Assembly: GCA_958510875.1 (NCBI GenBank) | Contig: OY294067.1 | Location: 235,146,361-235,210,360, forward strand | DNA: 64,000 nucleotides | Direction of reading: 5' to 3' | Source of the DNA: Endomychus coccineus | Lineage: Eukaryota > Arthropoda > Insecta > Coleoptera > Endomychidae | Shown here: one piece after another, positions 12,501 to 25,900 of the stretch | Layout: each line of letters starts with the position of its first letter | How positions within the stretch are numbered: position 1 is the first letter of the stretch | Position numbers and translations under genes: made by a program | The notes under the pieces: model-generated | The model's input: the letters and a program-made list of their open reading frames with translations, nothing else | The model's database searches: none | What the model was told of the DNA's origin: nothing

Positions 12501-15500
12501 TCAATCCGGCAACAGTGGTCAGAGGCTAGATTCTCTATATATCTCAAACGCTGAGCATGTGTTGTTCAACACAGTTGCCGTTTTTCCGACCAGTCAATCG
12601 CCAAATAGCGTGAAACAGCGAAAACGGCAACAGGGTAGGGAGGCAAGCTTTTCGTACCCATTCGTCGGTCGAATGAAATACGATTACTTGCGCTCCCGCC
12701 TCCCGCTGCTAGAAGAATGCGGTTAGTTGTTGTTTTTATTCCACGAGGCGTAGTAAGGTTAAGTAGTTAATTTTTAAGTTATAATTTATCTAATCGGAAT
12801 CGGTGAACGTTAAAATTATGAGTGACTTAGTTGTAGAGTTCTTAGAAAATCCATTTAGTGGATTAACATATGATAGAAAAGTGTTCTTCAAAAACAAACG
12901 GCCTTTACCGGATTTGAAAGGATTAGTGATGGCAGGGAAGTATCAAAATCGATCGTTTAATACTGATAATTATAAAAAATATGTATGGTTAACGGGATCT
13001 GATGTACACAATAAATTATATTGCTGGTATTGCTTGCTATTCACATCAGATACAACTTCATGTTGGGGGCACTTGGGTTATAATGATTTGAAAAATTTAG
13101 CTCGTGGCCTAGAAAGACATGAAAAATCGCAGGAACAAATTACATCGTGTATTAAGTTTAAATTAACCGGTAAACAGAATATTGTTAATGCGATTGATTC
13201 TACACGAACACGCGAAATGGAAAATCATAATAATACAGTTAAAGAAAACCGCGAACCCATAAAAATAAAGACAAATTAATTGAAATATTTGATTTTATAT
13301 TAAACAGTGATGAGTTTTCAACAGATCAGGTTTCATTGAATGCTGCTGTTGGTTTAAAATCTTATTTAGAAAATAAAGAATTTTTGTTATTTCTTGATAC
13401 TTTTAAATTAATATTTCAACAAACTGATCTTATTTTTCAAATTTTACAACATAAATTCACTAATATAATTCATTCAAGAGATCGTTTAACACATCTCATT
13501 GATAAAATTCAAGTTTCCGTTATACAGAATTTCATTTTAATATTTTATTTGGAAATTATTCAACTGATGAGGCTTCTCCCGTGAAAAGGAGGAAAACATA
13601 TAATTTGGTAGACAAGAAACTACATTATAAACAACTTTTTTATGAAATTTTAGATACTATTAAAGGTCAAATATTGAGATTCGATTTTCCGATTTACATG
13701 AATTGAAGTTTTTCGATTTGACGAATAGAAGATTTTTCGAATCTTTTTCAAAAGAGTTTCTCAATACACTTTCAGATAACTTAGTTCTAAGATATAATTT
13801 TTTTTGATAAAATAGCGCTGCACAATGAATTATGCGTTGTATACTGGGATAAAGATATTTTAGGCCAGTACGACAGTCACGCCGATATGATAAAATATAT
13901 GATAGATAATGATTTGCAACAAGTCTTACCTCAGTTTTATAAACTACTTTGTTTGACAGTCACCATTCCTGTCACGTCGGCATCGGTGGAGAGATCATTT
14001 TCTACTCTCAAACGAATTAAAACATACATGCGAAATACAATGGGCCAAAATCGTTTATACAATGTTAGTTTAATATCTATTGAAAAAGATTTAGTAAAAC
14101 ACTTAAAACATAATGATACATTTTATGATAATATTATTAATCATTTTTCGTAAATTAAAGACCGTAGAATTTCGTTAATATATAGAAAAGTTGATAAAAT
14201 TAATAACAAAAAACAAAATATGAAAAATTCCAAAAAAAAAGAAATAAAATTAAAAATCCAAAAAAAAATAAAAAACAAAAAACGAACGAAAAAAAAATTT
14301 GTGGGCAAGAGAAACTCTATACCTCCACGTTGGTTCTTGCTGGGTAACAATCAATTTTTTCACTGAAGGTTAAATTAATTGGCTGAATAGAGTATATTTT
14401 TACAAAAACGTTTTATGTCCAGCCTCCTCTCTCAAAAAGTTCACGAGCCGCCACTGTCCACAATATATTCCAACATTGGTGAGACTTAATCATCATATTC
14501 GACGTTCCACAATATGTATTCCAATATTGGATGGACTTAATCATCATGTGGGACATTCCACAAAATATATTCCCACATTGGAGGGACTTAATCATCATGT
14601 TGAACACACAATATTCATTCCAATATTAGCATCATGTTGGATGTTTCACAATATTTATTCCAACGTTGGGCGGACTTAATCATCACGTGGGACGTTCCAC
14701 AATATATTCCAAAATTGGACTAATTGGAAGGACTTAATCATCATGTTGAACCTTTCACAATACATTTTCCAATATTAGAGGGACTTAAGCATCATGTGGG
14801 ACGTTCCACAATATATTCCAACATTAGAGGGACTTAATCATGACGTGATAAGTATGAGTCGAAGAAATTCAAATGAATTCTCTGTAAACTAGAACTTCAT
14901 TACAGACTTGGGAAATGGATCTTGAAATTTTACAACCGTATTCCCTATCCTCATAGGGAAAAAATCGAAATTACATTATTATTATATCCAGTATACTCAG
15001 CTCTACTTAGTACTTCATCATCATATATTTCACAATCAGCCTTCAGCAGTCTGTTTTTTCTGAAACAGTGAATACTGTTTTTCCGATTTTAAAATTATGT
15101 TCTTATTTCGAGTATGGAGTTAACTTGAGGTTTGCCCAGTAACAAATTTGTTACTAGTACTACAACTAATACTAGTGCAGTGATTTAAAAATGGGTAGAA
15201 TAATATTTGGAAACTCTAAGGTAAAAGTAGCTATTTCGAGAACTAGGTGACCGTTTTCCCAAAATCTGAAACGAGCAAAAAACCAAAAGTGTTCATAACA
15301 TTTTTCAAATATTCCAGAGATTACCGGCGGATGTAAATGTGGAACTGATTCGATAATTGTGATACACAAATATCGATTTTGCACATGTAATGACAATTTT
15401 GCACCAAACGTGAATTTCAATATATGTATATTAAACATTCAACATATAGTCCAGGAAATAAAGGTTTTGAAGCGGAAAATTTGAGATAAAGGACCGATTT

Positions 15501-18500
15501 TGATGTATGAGGGCTCATTAGATTCGTTATGACCTCTAGATCAAAGTCTGCCATAGCTACATAGGGGGAAATGTCTCAGATTGTTAATAAACAATAAATA
15601 TTGACCAAAAAATTATGTGTTATAACAATATATAAAAAAAAACTAAAAACGCTATTTTCCATCAATTTTTAGCGGGTAAAGTAGAAAATTGCAGCTATTT
15701 GATCAATAAACAATGCAAATTTAAGGTTTATAACAATTTGTTAGTTATCTATTTGTTAATAAACAACAAAATGACAATTTTCAAAATAATCAAGATTAGA
15801 TCTATTTTCAGGTAATTTGAGGTCGCTGAATACGAATTCGATGTTATTTTTCTGATTGGCTGTTAATCTAATTAGTTAATTAACAATTTGTTAATAAACA
15901 AATTAACCCAAAAAATGGAAATTTTGAAAATAATCAAGACTAGAGTCATTTTCAGGTAATTTGAGATCGCTGAATACGAATTTGATGTTATTTTTTTGAT
16001 TAAATCTTAATTTAATTAATTACTTGATGATTACTCAGTTACCGAATTAACAAAAAAATTCAGTGTCTCAAAATAATCAAGATTAGAGTCATTTTCGGGT
16101 AATTTGGGGTCACTAAACATGAATTTAACGTTATTTTTTGAATTAAAGGTTGATTCAATCATTTTATTGATAATTACTTAGTTACCGAATTAACAAAAAA
16201 ATTCAAGGTCTTAAAATAATCAAGATTGGAGTCAATTTCGTAAAATTTAAGGCCGCTGAACACGAAATTGATGTTACTTTTTGAATCGAATGATAATTTA
16301 ATTAATTAATTAATTCACTTGGCGAATCAACAAAAAATATTCAAAGTTTTAAAATAATCAAGATTACAGTCAATTTCCGATAATTTGAAGTACATAGTTA
16401 AATTTGAATTAATGTGATTTTTCAATAAATTGTTCATATTATTAGTTGATTGATATGGTTGCCATGGTAACTGAGAGAAGTTCAGGGACGTATGAGCTGA
16501 ATTCAGAACCAGTAATTCAACCTCCCAGCAATTTATTCAAAAAGTAACATCAAATTCGTATTCAGCGACCTTAAATTATACGAAATTGACTCCAATCTTG
16601 ATTATTTTGAGACTTTGAATTTTTTTGTTAATTCGGTGACTAAGTAATTATTAATCAAATAATTATATTAACATTCAATCAAAAAAATAACATCAAAACA
16701 CTCAGCGACCTCAAATCACCTGAAAATGACTCTAGTCTCGATTATTTTTTAAATTTCAATTTTTTGGGTTAATTTGTTTATTAAAAAATTGTTAATTAAC
16801 TAATTAGATTAACAGCCAATCAGAAAAATAACATCGAATTTGTATTCAGCGACCTCAAATTACCTGAAAATGAATCTAATCTTGATTATTTTTCAAATTT
16901 CTTTTTTGGGTTAATTTGTTTATTAACAAATTGTTAATTAACTAATTAGATTAACAGCCAATCAGAAAAATAACATCGAATTTGTATTCAGCGACCTCAA
17001 ATTACATGAAAATGAATCTAATCTTGATTATTTAGAAAATTTCCATTTTGTTGTTTATTAACAAATAGATGTGACAAATTGTTATAAACCTTAAATTCAC
17101 ATTGCTTATTGATCAAATAACTGCAATTTTCTACTTTACCCGCTAAAAATTAATGGAAAATAGCATTTTCAATTCTTTTTTTATTATGTCAAAAACATGC
17201 TATTTATTGACCATTATTTATTGTTTATTAACAATAGGACACATTTCCCCCTATGTAGCTGTGGCAGATTCTGATCTAGAGGTCAAAACGAATCGAATGA
17301 GCGCTCACACATCAAAATTGGCCTTTTACCTCAAATTTTTCTAATTTGAGTCGATTTTGTACTTTATTTCCTGGACTAATACTTTCACGAACTCAATACA
17401 AGTCATAGTTATTGTATAATTTACATGAAATTCAGAACTGCAAAATCATAGACTTTTTTCTTTCACTCAATATGCTCATGCATGAGTACAAGTTGAATTG
17501 GATTCTTCGTATAAGGTTCTCAAAGAATTTTATACAGTGGAAAAAGATAAATTGTTTGAATTATCAGAAATGAATATTCTATTGCGATATTAAGGTTTAT
17601 TAATACGTACTTGCAACCTCAGATTGAAAGTACTAATAAATCTTGATTTGTTCGAAGGAGTACCAAGTCAATGGTTCATACATCAGTTAGAGGTACATCT
17701 CTGAATACAATTCTTTACTGAGTCACTTCAGTATTCTTCTTTTCACCTGACTGCAGAAAATTATGTCATAGTTATTTCATTTCTACCATAAAAATAAGTA
17801 CTGAATCAATCTACTTGACTTAAACTTCATTTTTAAAGAGAAGAAATGTTGCTTCTGTCTTCGATGTCAGCAAGTACACAAGTACAGTATGATATGTGTA
17901 ATCTACCATGTTCATTTCAACATACAGGTGATAGATTTATTGAACCCTGGTAGTGCTCGGAAGCCATTAGCAGTGAGGTGGAGTAAAAAAGCGAGAGGAT
18001 TCTTTGTAGAAAATTTGTTCACTGTAGATTGTGAAGAGTTAGATGATTTGATAGCCGTGCTGGAAGAAGGTTTGAGGAACAGATCTGTAGGAAAACATAA
18101 CATGAATGATTTTTCTAGGTGAGATAGTGAATTCTGTATGTTTCTTTGTCCTATGTGTTTAATAATTTCAGCCGAAGTCATACCATTTTAACTGTTCATA
18201 TTACTTCCGAACAACCAGCAGAAAATGGCGTTTTTCTATCAAGATCTGGAAAAATCAACTTCGTCGATTTAGCCGGAAGTGAAATGACGAAAAAGACACA
18301 AAGTGAAGGAAAAACTTTAGAAGAAGCTAATAATATCAACAAGAGTTTGATGGTACTGGGTGAGTTATTGAACAATTTATCAAATTTATTAATAGCCGAG
18401 CAGATTATGAAGATGATATTCTCGACTAAAGGAATTTTGTATTAATATACCTTCTTTCCGAACACCTGGAGCGAATTTGTATGTGAGTGTGTGTGTAGGT

Positions 18501-19888
18501 TATGACGTGTACCTTGCGACTTTCCGGTAAACTCCTTATTTCAAATCCTCGGGCGCCAGATTTTTCTAGAGGTGAACTCCTCTTTGAAGACTTCTGCTAG
18601 GGTCTTCACCACAAGGCGTGTCACTATGCTATCTATAGATAGCCTTGCCCCTAGGGTAGCTACAGTGAAGTAAAACCAGGGCCCATTGGGCATAAAACAG
18701 TATCAAAATTGTAGGCTTTAATTACAATTGATACCTGGTTAAAACTTAGCTCGTTTGAAGATGAAGCAGAAATAATTTGAGAAAACGGGGAATTCCAAAT
18801 ATTAAAATATATAATAATTATAACAAGTACACTTTCGGAACAATTAGTGGAATGCAATTGAACGGTATAATTCACAAAAATTCACCCAGACGGAAAATGT
18901 GATGAAGCTCAAACGGTATATGAAAACTGTTTCAACATATCTATTCTACGATATGTTCGGTATTTAAATTCAATTCAACGGTACGGAATCGGTTCATAAA
19001 TGATTTACATTTATCATTTGCGGAAAATACAAATCAAACAGATCCTAGCGTAATAAGCGGTGTTCGATAAATATTTAGATAGCATTATCACTTGAAAGGC
19101 TCATAACACACTACGATATATCAGACGGTTAAAATTCGGTCGGATCGGAAGATATATCGTAATGCCCAAAAAAATTAACTATTTGCTATCATTTACCTTA
19201 TGAAACAATTCACTTAAGCGGAACACTATTGTTAATTCACAGTTTAAATCTGACTTGAATTCGGACAATAATTAATTCACTTTGATTCTAATATGATAAT
19301 CTCACTTTATCGGTACTATTTGAAAATCGAAATCACCAAAAAGAGCACAAAAGAGAGCGATCTTTTATCGGTTACTGCTTTTATATGTTTTCCGAGGTTC
19401 TGGCCAAGTCTGCTCCACCAATTCCTTATATTGTGCCAAGGGTTTTTTACTTATGTCCCGAACAATGCTTAAAAGTGCCGCTACTTTTTAGATCTAAAAT
19501 TCGCGCACATGATGCTCCACTAGTTCCTCTCGGCACAATAAACAAATGTTATCGGAGTTTTTTGGTTGTTCAACCTTTTTATACATAAGGTTGTACAAAA
19601 CTTTGATGCATTAACTTGCCAGACCCCTGTTTTTGCAACATATTTTATAGGAATTAATGCAATTATTATGAATTATATCCATCTATTTGAATAATTACAC
19701 TCATTCGAAATTGCGGAAATTTAGAAAAGTGACAATCGCGGAATATACATTCGGAGCTCACGCATATCTATTGAAATACTGAACTGTTCAAACGGAATTT
19801 ACATGTAATATCCGTATTTACTGCCCGATCTAAAATAAATGATATTTCAAAATTTTAAGCTTCGTTACAAGGTGTTTGTGAGTGTGTG

Positions 19889-19979
<91 letters not shown>

Positions 19980-22900
19980 GGGTGTGTGTGTGTGTTTTCG
20001 TGTGTGTGCGCGGGTGTGCGTGTGCGTGTCTGTTTTATGTATTTACTCTGTGGCAAATTTTAATATTCCATGTGACAGTAAGTGTCAGTATAAAACAGGT
20101 TATATTATAGTCTGAATAATTACGAAAGTCAACATGATAGCTGCAGTGCTATGCTGCTAAACGGGTATAAACCAGGCTATGAGTATAGCCAACTATAGAT
20201 ATAGACCAAAAATTATAGTCTATTGGTATTCTATTAATTCTAATCTAAGTCTGACTGTAAATATAAATCGACTAAAAGAAAGACTATAGTGTTTTCAATG
20301 GCAACGTTGCATATTTTATATATTTGACAAATGACAACATTAATTGTCAGTTTTATAGGAATTATCGTATGGGTTATGTGCTTGATATGTTCATACATAT
20401 TATTCACCGATTCATATTTCACAATTTCTGTTTACGATCAAAAAGAAGTCAAGAAGTGGATATAGAAAGACATAAGTAAGTACAAAGAATATAATATATT
20501 CAGTCTCATTCATATTATGTTATTTATTTATGGAGAATGCAAGAAGAGATATCGGTCTTCCGAAGAGCAAATAGAGTTTTTATTGAAGTTTATGTTGGAG
20601 AATAAAGACTTTGTTGCCACAGGAAAATTTGTTAATATACGTTGGTTCCTCAATTGTTGAAATAAGTGGTCATAATATTTTGCCTAATCCGTCTTCCTGC
20701 TGCTCTTTCAGCATTAGCAATATTCACTAAAATTTGGGGCACTGCCACAATCTCTTGTTCTTCCATCGGTATCTGGATTCTGAAAGTATTTCCAACTGGC
20801 ATTAATAAGCTAATCACAGTTGGAAAAATCAATAAGGAATCTTCAACAGTAAATAAACATTTAAATTGCACTTAATTTAATACTTTTAATCTAAGTGCAA
20901 TAAAGTGAATTGCAATCAGTAAAGGAATGTTTTTGATTTATGTTAACTATAATAGGTTCTCAACTCAACAATAAACTTACCTTTAATTGAACTAATAATC
21001 CATCAGTACGAATAGGTTGAATTCTGTTTTCAACCTATTTATTGAGAGCGATGCCGTTGTTTTATTCAGTCGGAATAATCGCAGAAACTCAATACTTCGT
21101 AGGTAGAACGGGTTTGAAGTATCCCGTAAATGCTTGCGTTGTACTATGTTAAAATGAAAAATATCAGCATAAGTTCTTTCTCTTTCCCGCAAAAAAGCTG
21201 CTATAAGAATCAATGCCATTTTCAATTGCAGTAAATGAAATTATAAAACTTTAGGCAGCTATCTTGGCGGCTAAAAGACGAACTATACAATCGACTTTCA
21301 TTAAAGACTCCAAGACAGACTTTAGCGGCTAGTAGAATTCCAATATTCAAAAACCGGCTATAAGATAAATGTGAAGGCAGCTACAGTAGCTTTTCTAGTC
21401 CGAAACTAGGCTGTAATTATTAGCAGCATAGCACTGCAGGTGTCAGTATAAAACATAGAGTTGTGAAATACATTATGTAGACCATTTGCATAAATTTTCA
21501 ATGTAACACTATAATATTTATATATAAATTATTTCCAATATATTTACTGTTCCTTCAATCATTTACATTTGACTCGCAGGAGTTTCCGAATGCTGTTTTG
21601 CTAGCAGAAGTGAGGAAAGTCGCGTGATCAATTGATTACAGTTTATTTCTGTTTGTAAAATACCGCGCAGCCGCTCCTAAACTTACGTGGATTCTACGTT
21701 GATTATTATGGGAATCCCTTGAAATTCAATCTCATTGCTATTTGTACCCTCTGATTGATTACGTCAAAGCGTCCTTTCTCTAGCTAATTATAAATTGATT
21801 TGGACTTCTATTTATCATAGAATTATTAATAATTTGTTAAGCCTAGTTAATTCTACTACACGCAGGGCTTAGTGTTTTCCCCATTCTATAAAGGTCCTAT
21901 TGATGCTATTTACCCTGAGTCATTATGGTTCATTTTCCTTCACTCTCTTATAGCTTATAGTGTTATAGTTGAAATAGACGTATAGTTATTGTGTAATATG
22001 GAAGATTTACACCACTATAAATCCACGTAGCTCTAAAACCCCTAATAGCTATGTTTTTCACAGGATAACAACAGTTTCCGTTTGTAACTTTTCTTGGTAC
22101 TACCTACGGTCGTATATACAGGTCTGGGAACTCTATGTTTGACTTGAGTCTCTTAAATGTCACCAAACTCGTAGTCCCTCGCTCAGTCACCAGCTGGCGC
22201 ATGGATCGAAGTATGTTATCAGGACGTCAGGGTGAGGCGCCATATCGTTCAAACATGGTCGTATACGTGCCAGAGAACATCCCTCGACTCATGCACCACC
22301 CTCTTGGTACTACGGTACAGATGACGCTTAGCGGACTAACTACTCACAAAGGAAACAGCCTCAAGTTTCCAGAACTGTATATACGACCGTGGTACTACCA
22401 TATCACAACAATACGGATGATTGCAGCGTAATTTAGTATTAGTATTAGTTTTCGTTGCTGATTTTATTGAAGTTTTACCATGCAACAGGGTGTTATATGC
22501 TACTGTAGATTTGAAGCATCATTAGGTACATAATGTAGTGTGTTACAAACAAAATTGTGTTCTTTACTTATTTTATATTAAATACAAATTATTTGTAATC
22601 TTAAATGTAGTGTTTACCAAATGTTCGAAGAAAGATTTATCTGTATCCAATTATTTAAAACAAGAAAAAAAGAACATTGGATAGCCAGCTTCCTCGAGAG
22701 ATACTCTTCGAAGCTGGAACTGTAGGTTATGTGAAGTCATTCACATTGTAGCATGTAAAAGATTCATGTATACTTCTAATTTGACAAAATGAGTAGTTCC
22801 GGATAGTTTTTTGAAAACAAAATTGTAAACCAATATTCAGTTTCTTACATAACATTTGAAAGATACAAATGATACAATGATGATTTGAAGCTGAGATATA

Positions 22901-25900
22901 TTCATTAGGTGAAGTTCCTGATACAGCAAGTTGCTTTGCAGATTTGTGCTTCTGATGACCACCTAGGCACAGCTTCAGGTTCTAGCTTTTACCACATGTT
23001 TCCAGACCATGATAGAAATAATCATTATTTGTAAGGTTATAACTACAAAAAGGGCAACAGCAGTTGGGATAAAGATTAACGTCGCACGATTCCCATCTAT
23101 TTTTTCGCTGATGCAGCATTTCATAAAGGAACCCTAAAAATCAATAACGTATTATTTTTATTGTATCGAAACTATCTTAACCTCCATTTATCCTGACAGT
23201 TCAACCATTTACACCATTACACCACAGAGTGGAAACAGAAAATAGACTACATCGTCACATTTCGATCCCGTCACTTTTATTTATTTTGAAATTGAAAACT
23301 GAAATATTAGATATTCTGGAAAAATAGGTACAAAATAAAACCAAATTCCAACAATATTGAAAAAATTATCTGCAGTATATATAGGTCTGTGTCTGCCCCC
23401 GAGCATTGCTCATATGGCCACATATTACACATATTGCAACGCCCCATAGCTCCCCTCTTCGGTCGTCTACGAAATGATTATCATAAAACAGGCAAGTAGC
23501 ATCTTCATCACCTGGAATGTCATGGCCGATATCATCGACATCCATGTCATCATTTGCCGGAATAAACTGTTCGTTGTCTATTTCGGAATCATCGTCGCTA
23601 TCAGATTTTGTTTGTTTCTTCAATGCTTTCTTTATAGTTTTTTATTTCGAAAACACTTTTCGTTTTGTGCTTGTTTTTGCCTTGGGCGTAGACAAGTGAT
23701 TGCTCCAATTCAATTTATAAGGTGAAGAGGTGATGATTTGAGACTTGCAACTTGCAAGGCTTTCTTCAGATACTTTTATTCATATGAGAGGCAAGGGTGA
23801 AATTTCGAATGGCGATTCAATTTTTGTGGACTTGCAAACTGTTGAGGATTTATCGAAGTCTGAATCCTGAATACAAACTCATCTGTTGGCACTTCCACAG
23901 GGGTTCTGTTTAACTGACTGCCATCAGCTCCAGTCTCCAGCAGTGCCAACTAGAACATCCTGGTTGTGGTTCTGGAGCGGTACCGTCGTGTGATTTCTTT
24001 TTAATTTCTAGTGGTGCTATGTTATATCCGCAAAAATGTGTCGGTTGAAGGGAAAAATGGCAGTCTACCTAAAACCCATCGCAGCAATTTTACCAGACTG
24101 CGATTTAAAAATGCTATTCCTAGAAGCTCAGCCATATCAAATTGAGTAATGAGACGTTGATTAGTGCGAATCCAAATCCGGATTTTCTCACTATAGATTG
24201 CGTTGAAGCTACCCATAAATGTCTTGTCCACCGGCTAGAGCTTGTGTATGCCATGTGGAGGTAAGGAAATTATTGAAATGTGATTATCCTTCGCTAACTG
24301 AATAACATTAAAATTTCGGGTATGACTATAATGTTCATCTAAGAGGAGCAGAGATGGAGACTCCTCCGTAGGTTTTACGACATCTATAGAATGTCTTATC
24401 CAGCCCGTGAAAATATCTTGTTGCTCCCACCCTCTGGGGTGAACGGCAAAAACTGATCCTGGAATGGCACCACACATTATTCGATCGTTCCTATTTTTCC
24501 TAGGAAAAATGAGCATGGTAGGCACAAAATGACCGCCAGTGCTCATCGCTGCGATGAACATAACAAGCTAACCACACTCGGCTGTTGTAAGGGACGCTAT
24601 TTGTCTTTTTCCTTTTCTGCTAATTACTTGCACCACCTTACTTTGCATAACTAATAAAACCTGTCTCATCTACGTTCAAGATTTTGTACGGAGAGAATTT
24701 GCGTTTTGTGTATGCATTCTTAAGTGGTTCAAAAAAGTCCTCTACTCTTTTTTTGTTGAAACGTAACTCTTGCGAACGAGGTTCCTGTTGGTCTTCGAAT
24801 GGACAGCAAACTGCTATGACGTTATAAAAATGCATCAAGCCAGCTATGCCCCGCAATACCATTGTTGAATGCTTCACCTTTTTCTTTTGTCAGTGTTAAA
24901 TTACAAGCCATTCTTCAAATGTCTTTTCTGGTTAATCTATAGTATGTGGCTTCCATTGCTAGAATATAATTAACCAGTTCTTTTTCTATGTCTTGCCCTA
25001 ACACTGTTTTGCGCCCGAGTTGAGTCTCAACTATCGTTTGTCTTTTCAAAAACCTTCGAAGCGTGGGGCTTGGTACCCTGAAACGTTTTTACTCACATTT
25101 TGATTATTTACGCATTCCATTGCCTTTACCATATCCACGGATTTGATTTTTTTCTTAAATTCTTTGCTGAATACTTGAGTGGACTACGTGGCGTGATAAA
25201 TCTAAAAAAAATATGTTTCCAAGTTGGGTTCGAATATGAGCCGTGACCCGTATTTGTACCATTTAAAATCCCATATTACCGACATAGCGTGTTATCCAAA
25301 CGAAAATAAACATTTTTTTGAGGTCAAGTTACTCAATATCTGTGTGAATACAACAAACATTGATCTTAATACAACAGATTGCAGTGGATACCGCAAGCAT
25401 AGTGTGAGAAATATCCCAATGGCAACTTACCTTAAAATAATATTCCGATTTTCACAAAAACAGTTATCAGCACCTCTTCTCAACAAAGCGACATATACAG
25501 GTAACTGTAGAACGAAGGTAAAAAAACAGTCGGCTACTCCGTAAGCGTATTTTAGACCTTTATAAATAGAGGTCACTTACTGTTCTATTCAGATTTGTTA
25601 GGGCCCCATATACGGACCTTCTCCTCTACATTTATGGAGGGAAATAAAAATACGATGTATAATATTTCGATGAATTACTTTTCTTTACTTCCATACTTTT
25701 ACAATATTATTTATTAGCCGTCGGAATGTCATGCTAATTTACTTTACTAGTAATTTTGGATAAAGTTATGTCGTCGACGAAACGCGTTATACATTTTTTT
25801 TTCAATATAATGGAAATTTATTAACACTTGTTTTCCTTTGTATCTTCGATCGAATAACATAAAAAGCTAATTCAAATAAATCACATAGAATCTTTTAAGA

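Larger units (their letters stand above)
12361..14456 (+). mobile_element. hAT transposon (ZMYM/Tip100-like), internally deleted
   Basis: A 2,096-bp element. The terminal inverted repeats begin CAGTGGCGGCTCSTSGA at the left, with the reverse of ACGAGCCGCCACTG at the right. An exact 8-bp target duplication TCCACAAT lies at 12353-12360 and 14457-14464, the hAT hallmark. It carries pieces of one transposase in order on the + strand. The middle of the catalytic domain is missing or decayed, so it is non-autonomous. Confidence 0.93.

Noticed and set aside
11955..14850. Regularly spaced repeats that could suggest a CRISPR-like array
   Set aside because: Units are tandem and diverged with no unique spacers, and the genome is eukaryotic. 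This is a minisatellite split by a hAT element. The same reasoning applies to 2740-3045 and 6465-6975.
19839..20115. Several long overlapping frames (Val-Cys and His-Thr repeats)
   Set aside because: They are produced by the (GT)n microsatellite in every frame and have no other coding feature.
22135..22431. 98-codon + strand frame
   Set aside because: It runs through a MITE-like element and out of its inverted end; no transposase motif.
25224..25544. 106-codon + strand frame, repeated at 29646-29966
   Set aside because: It partly overlaps the other strand of the pogo element and has no family resemblance. Its exact repetition is due to the segmental duplication, not to coding constraint.
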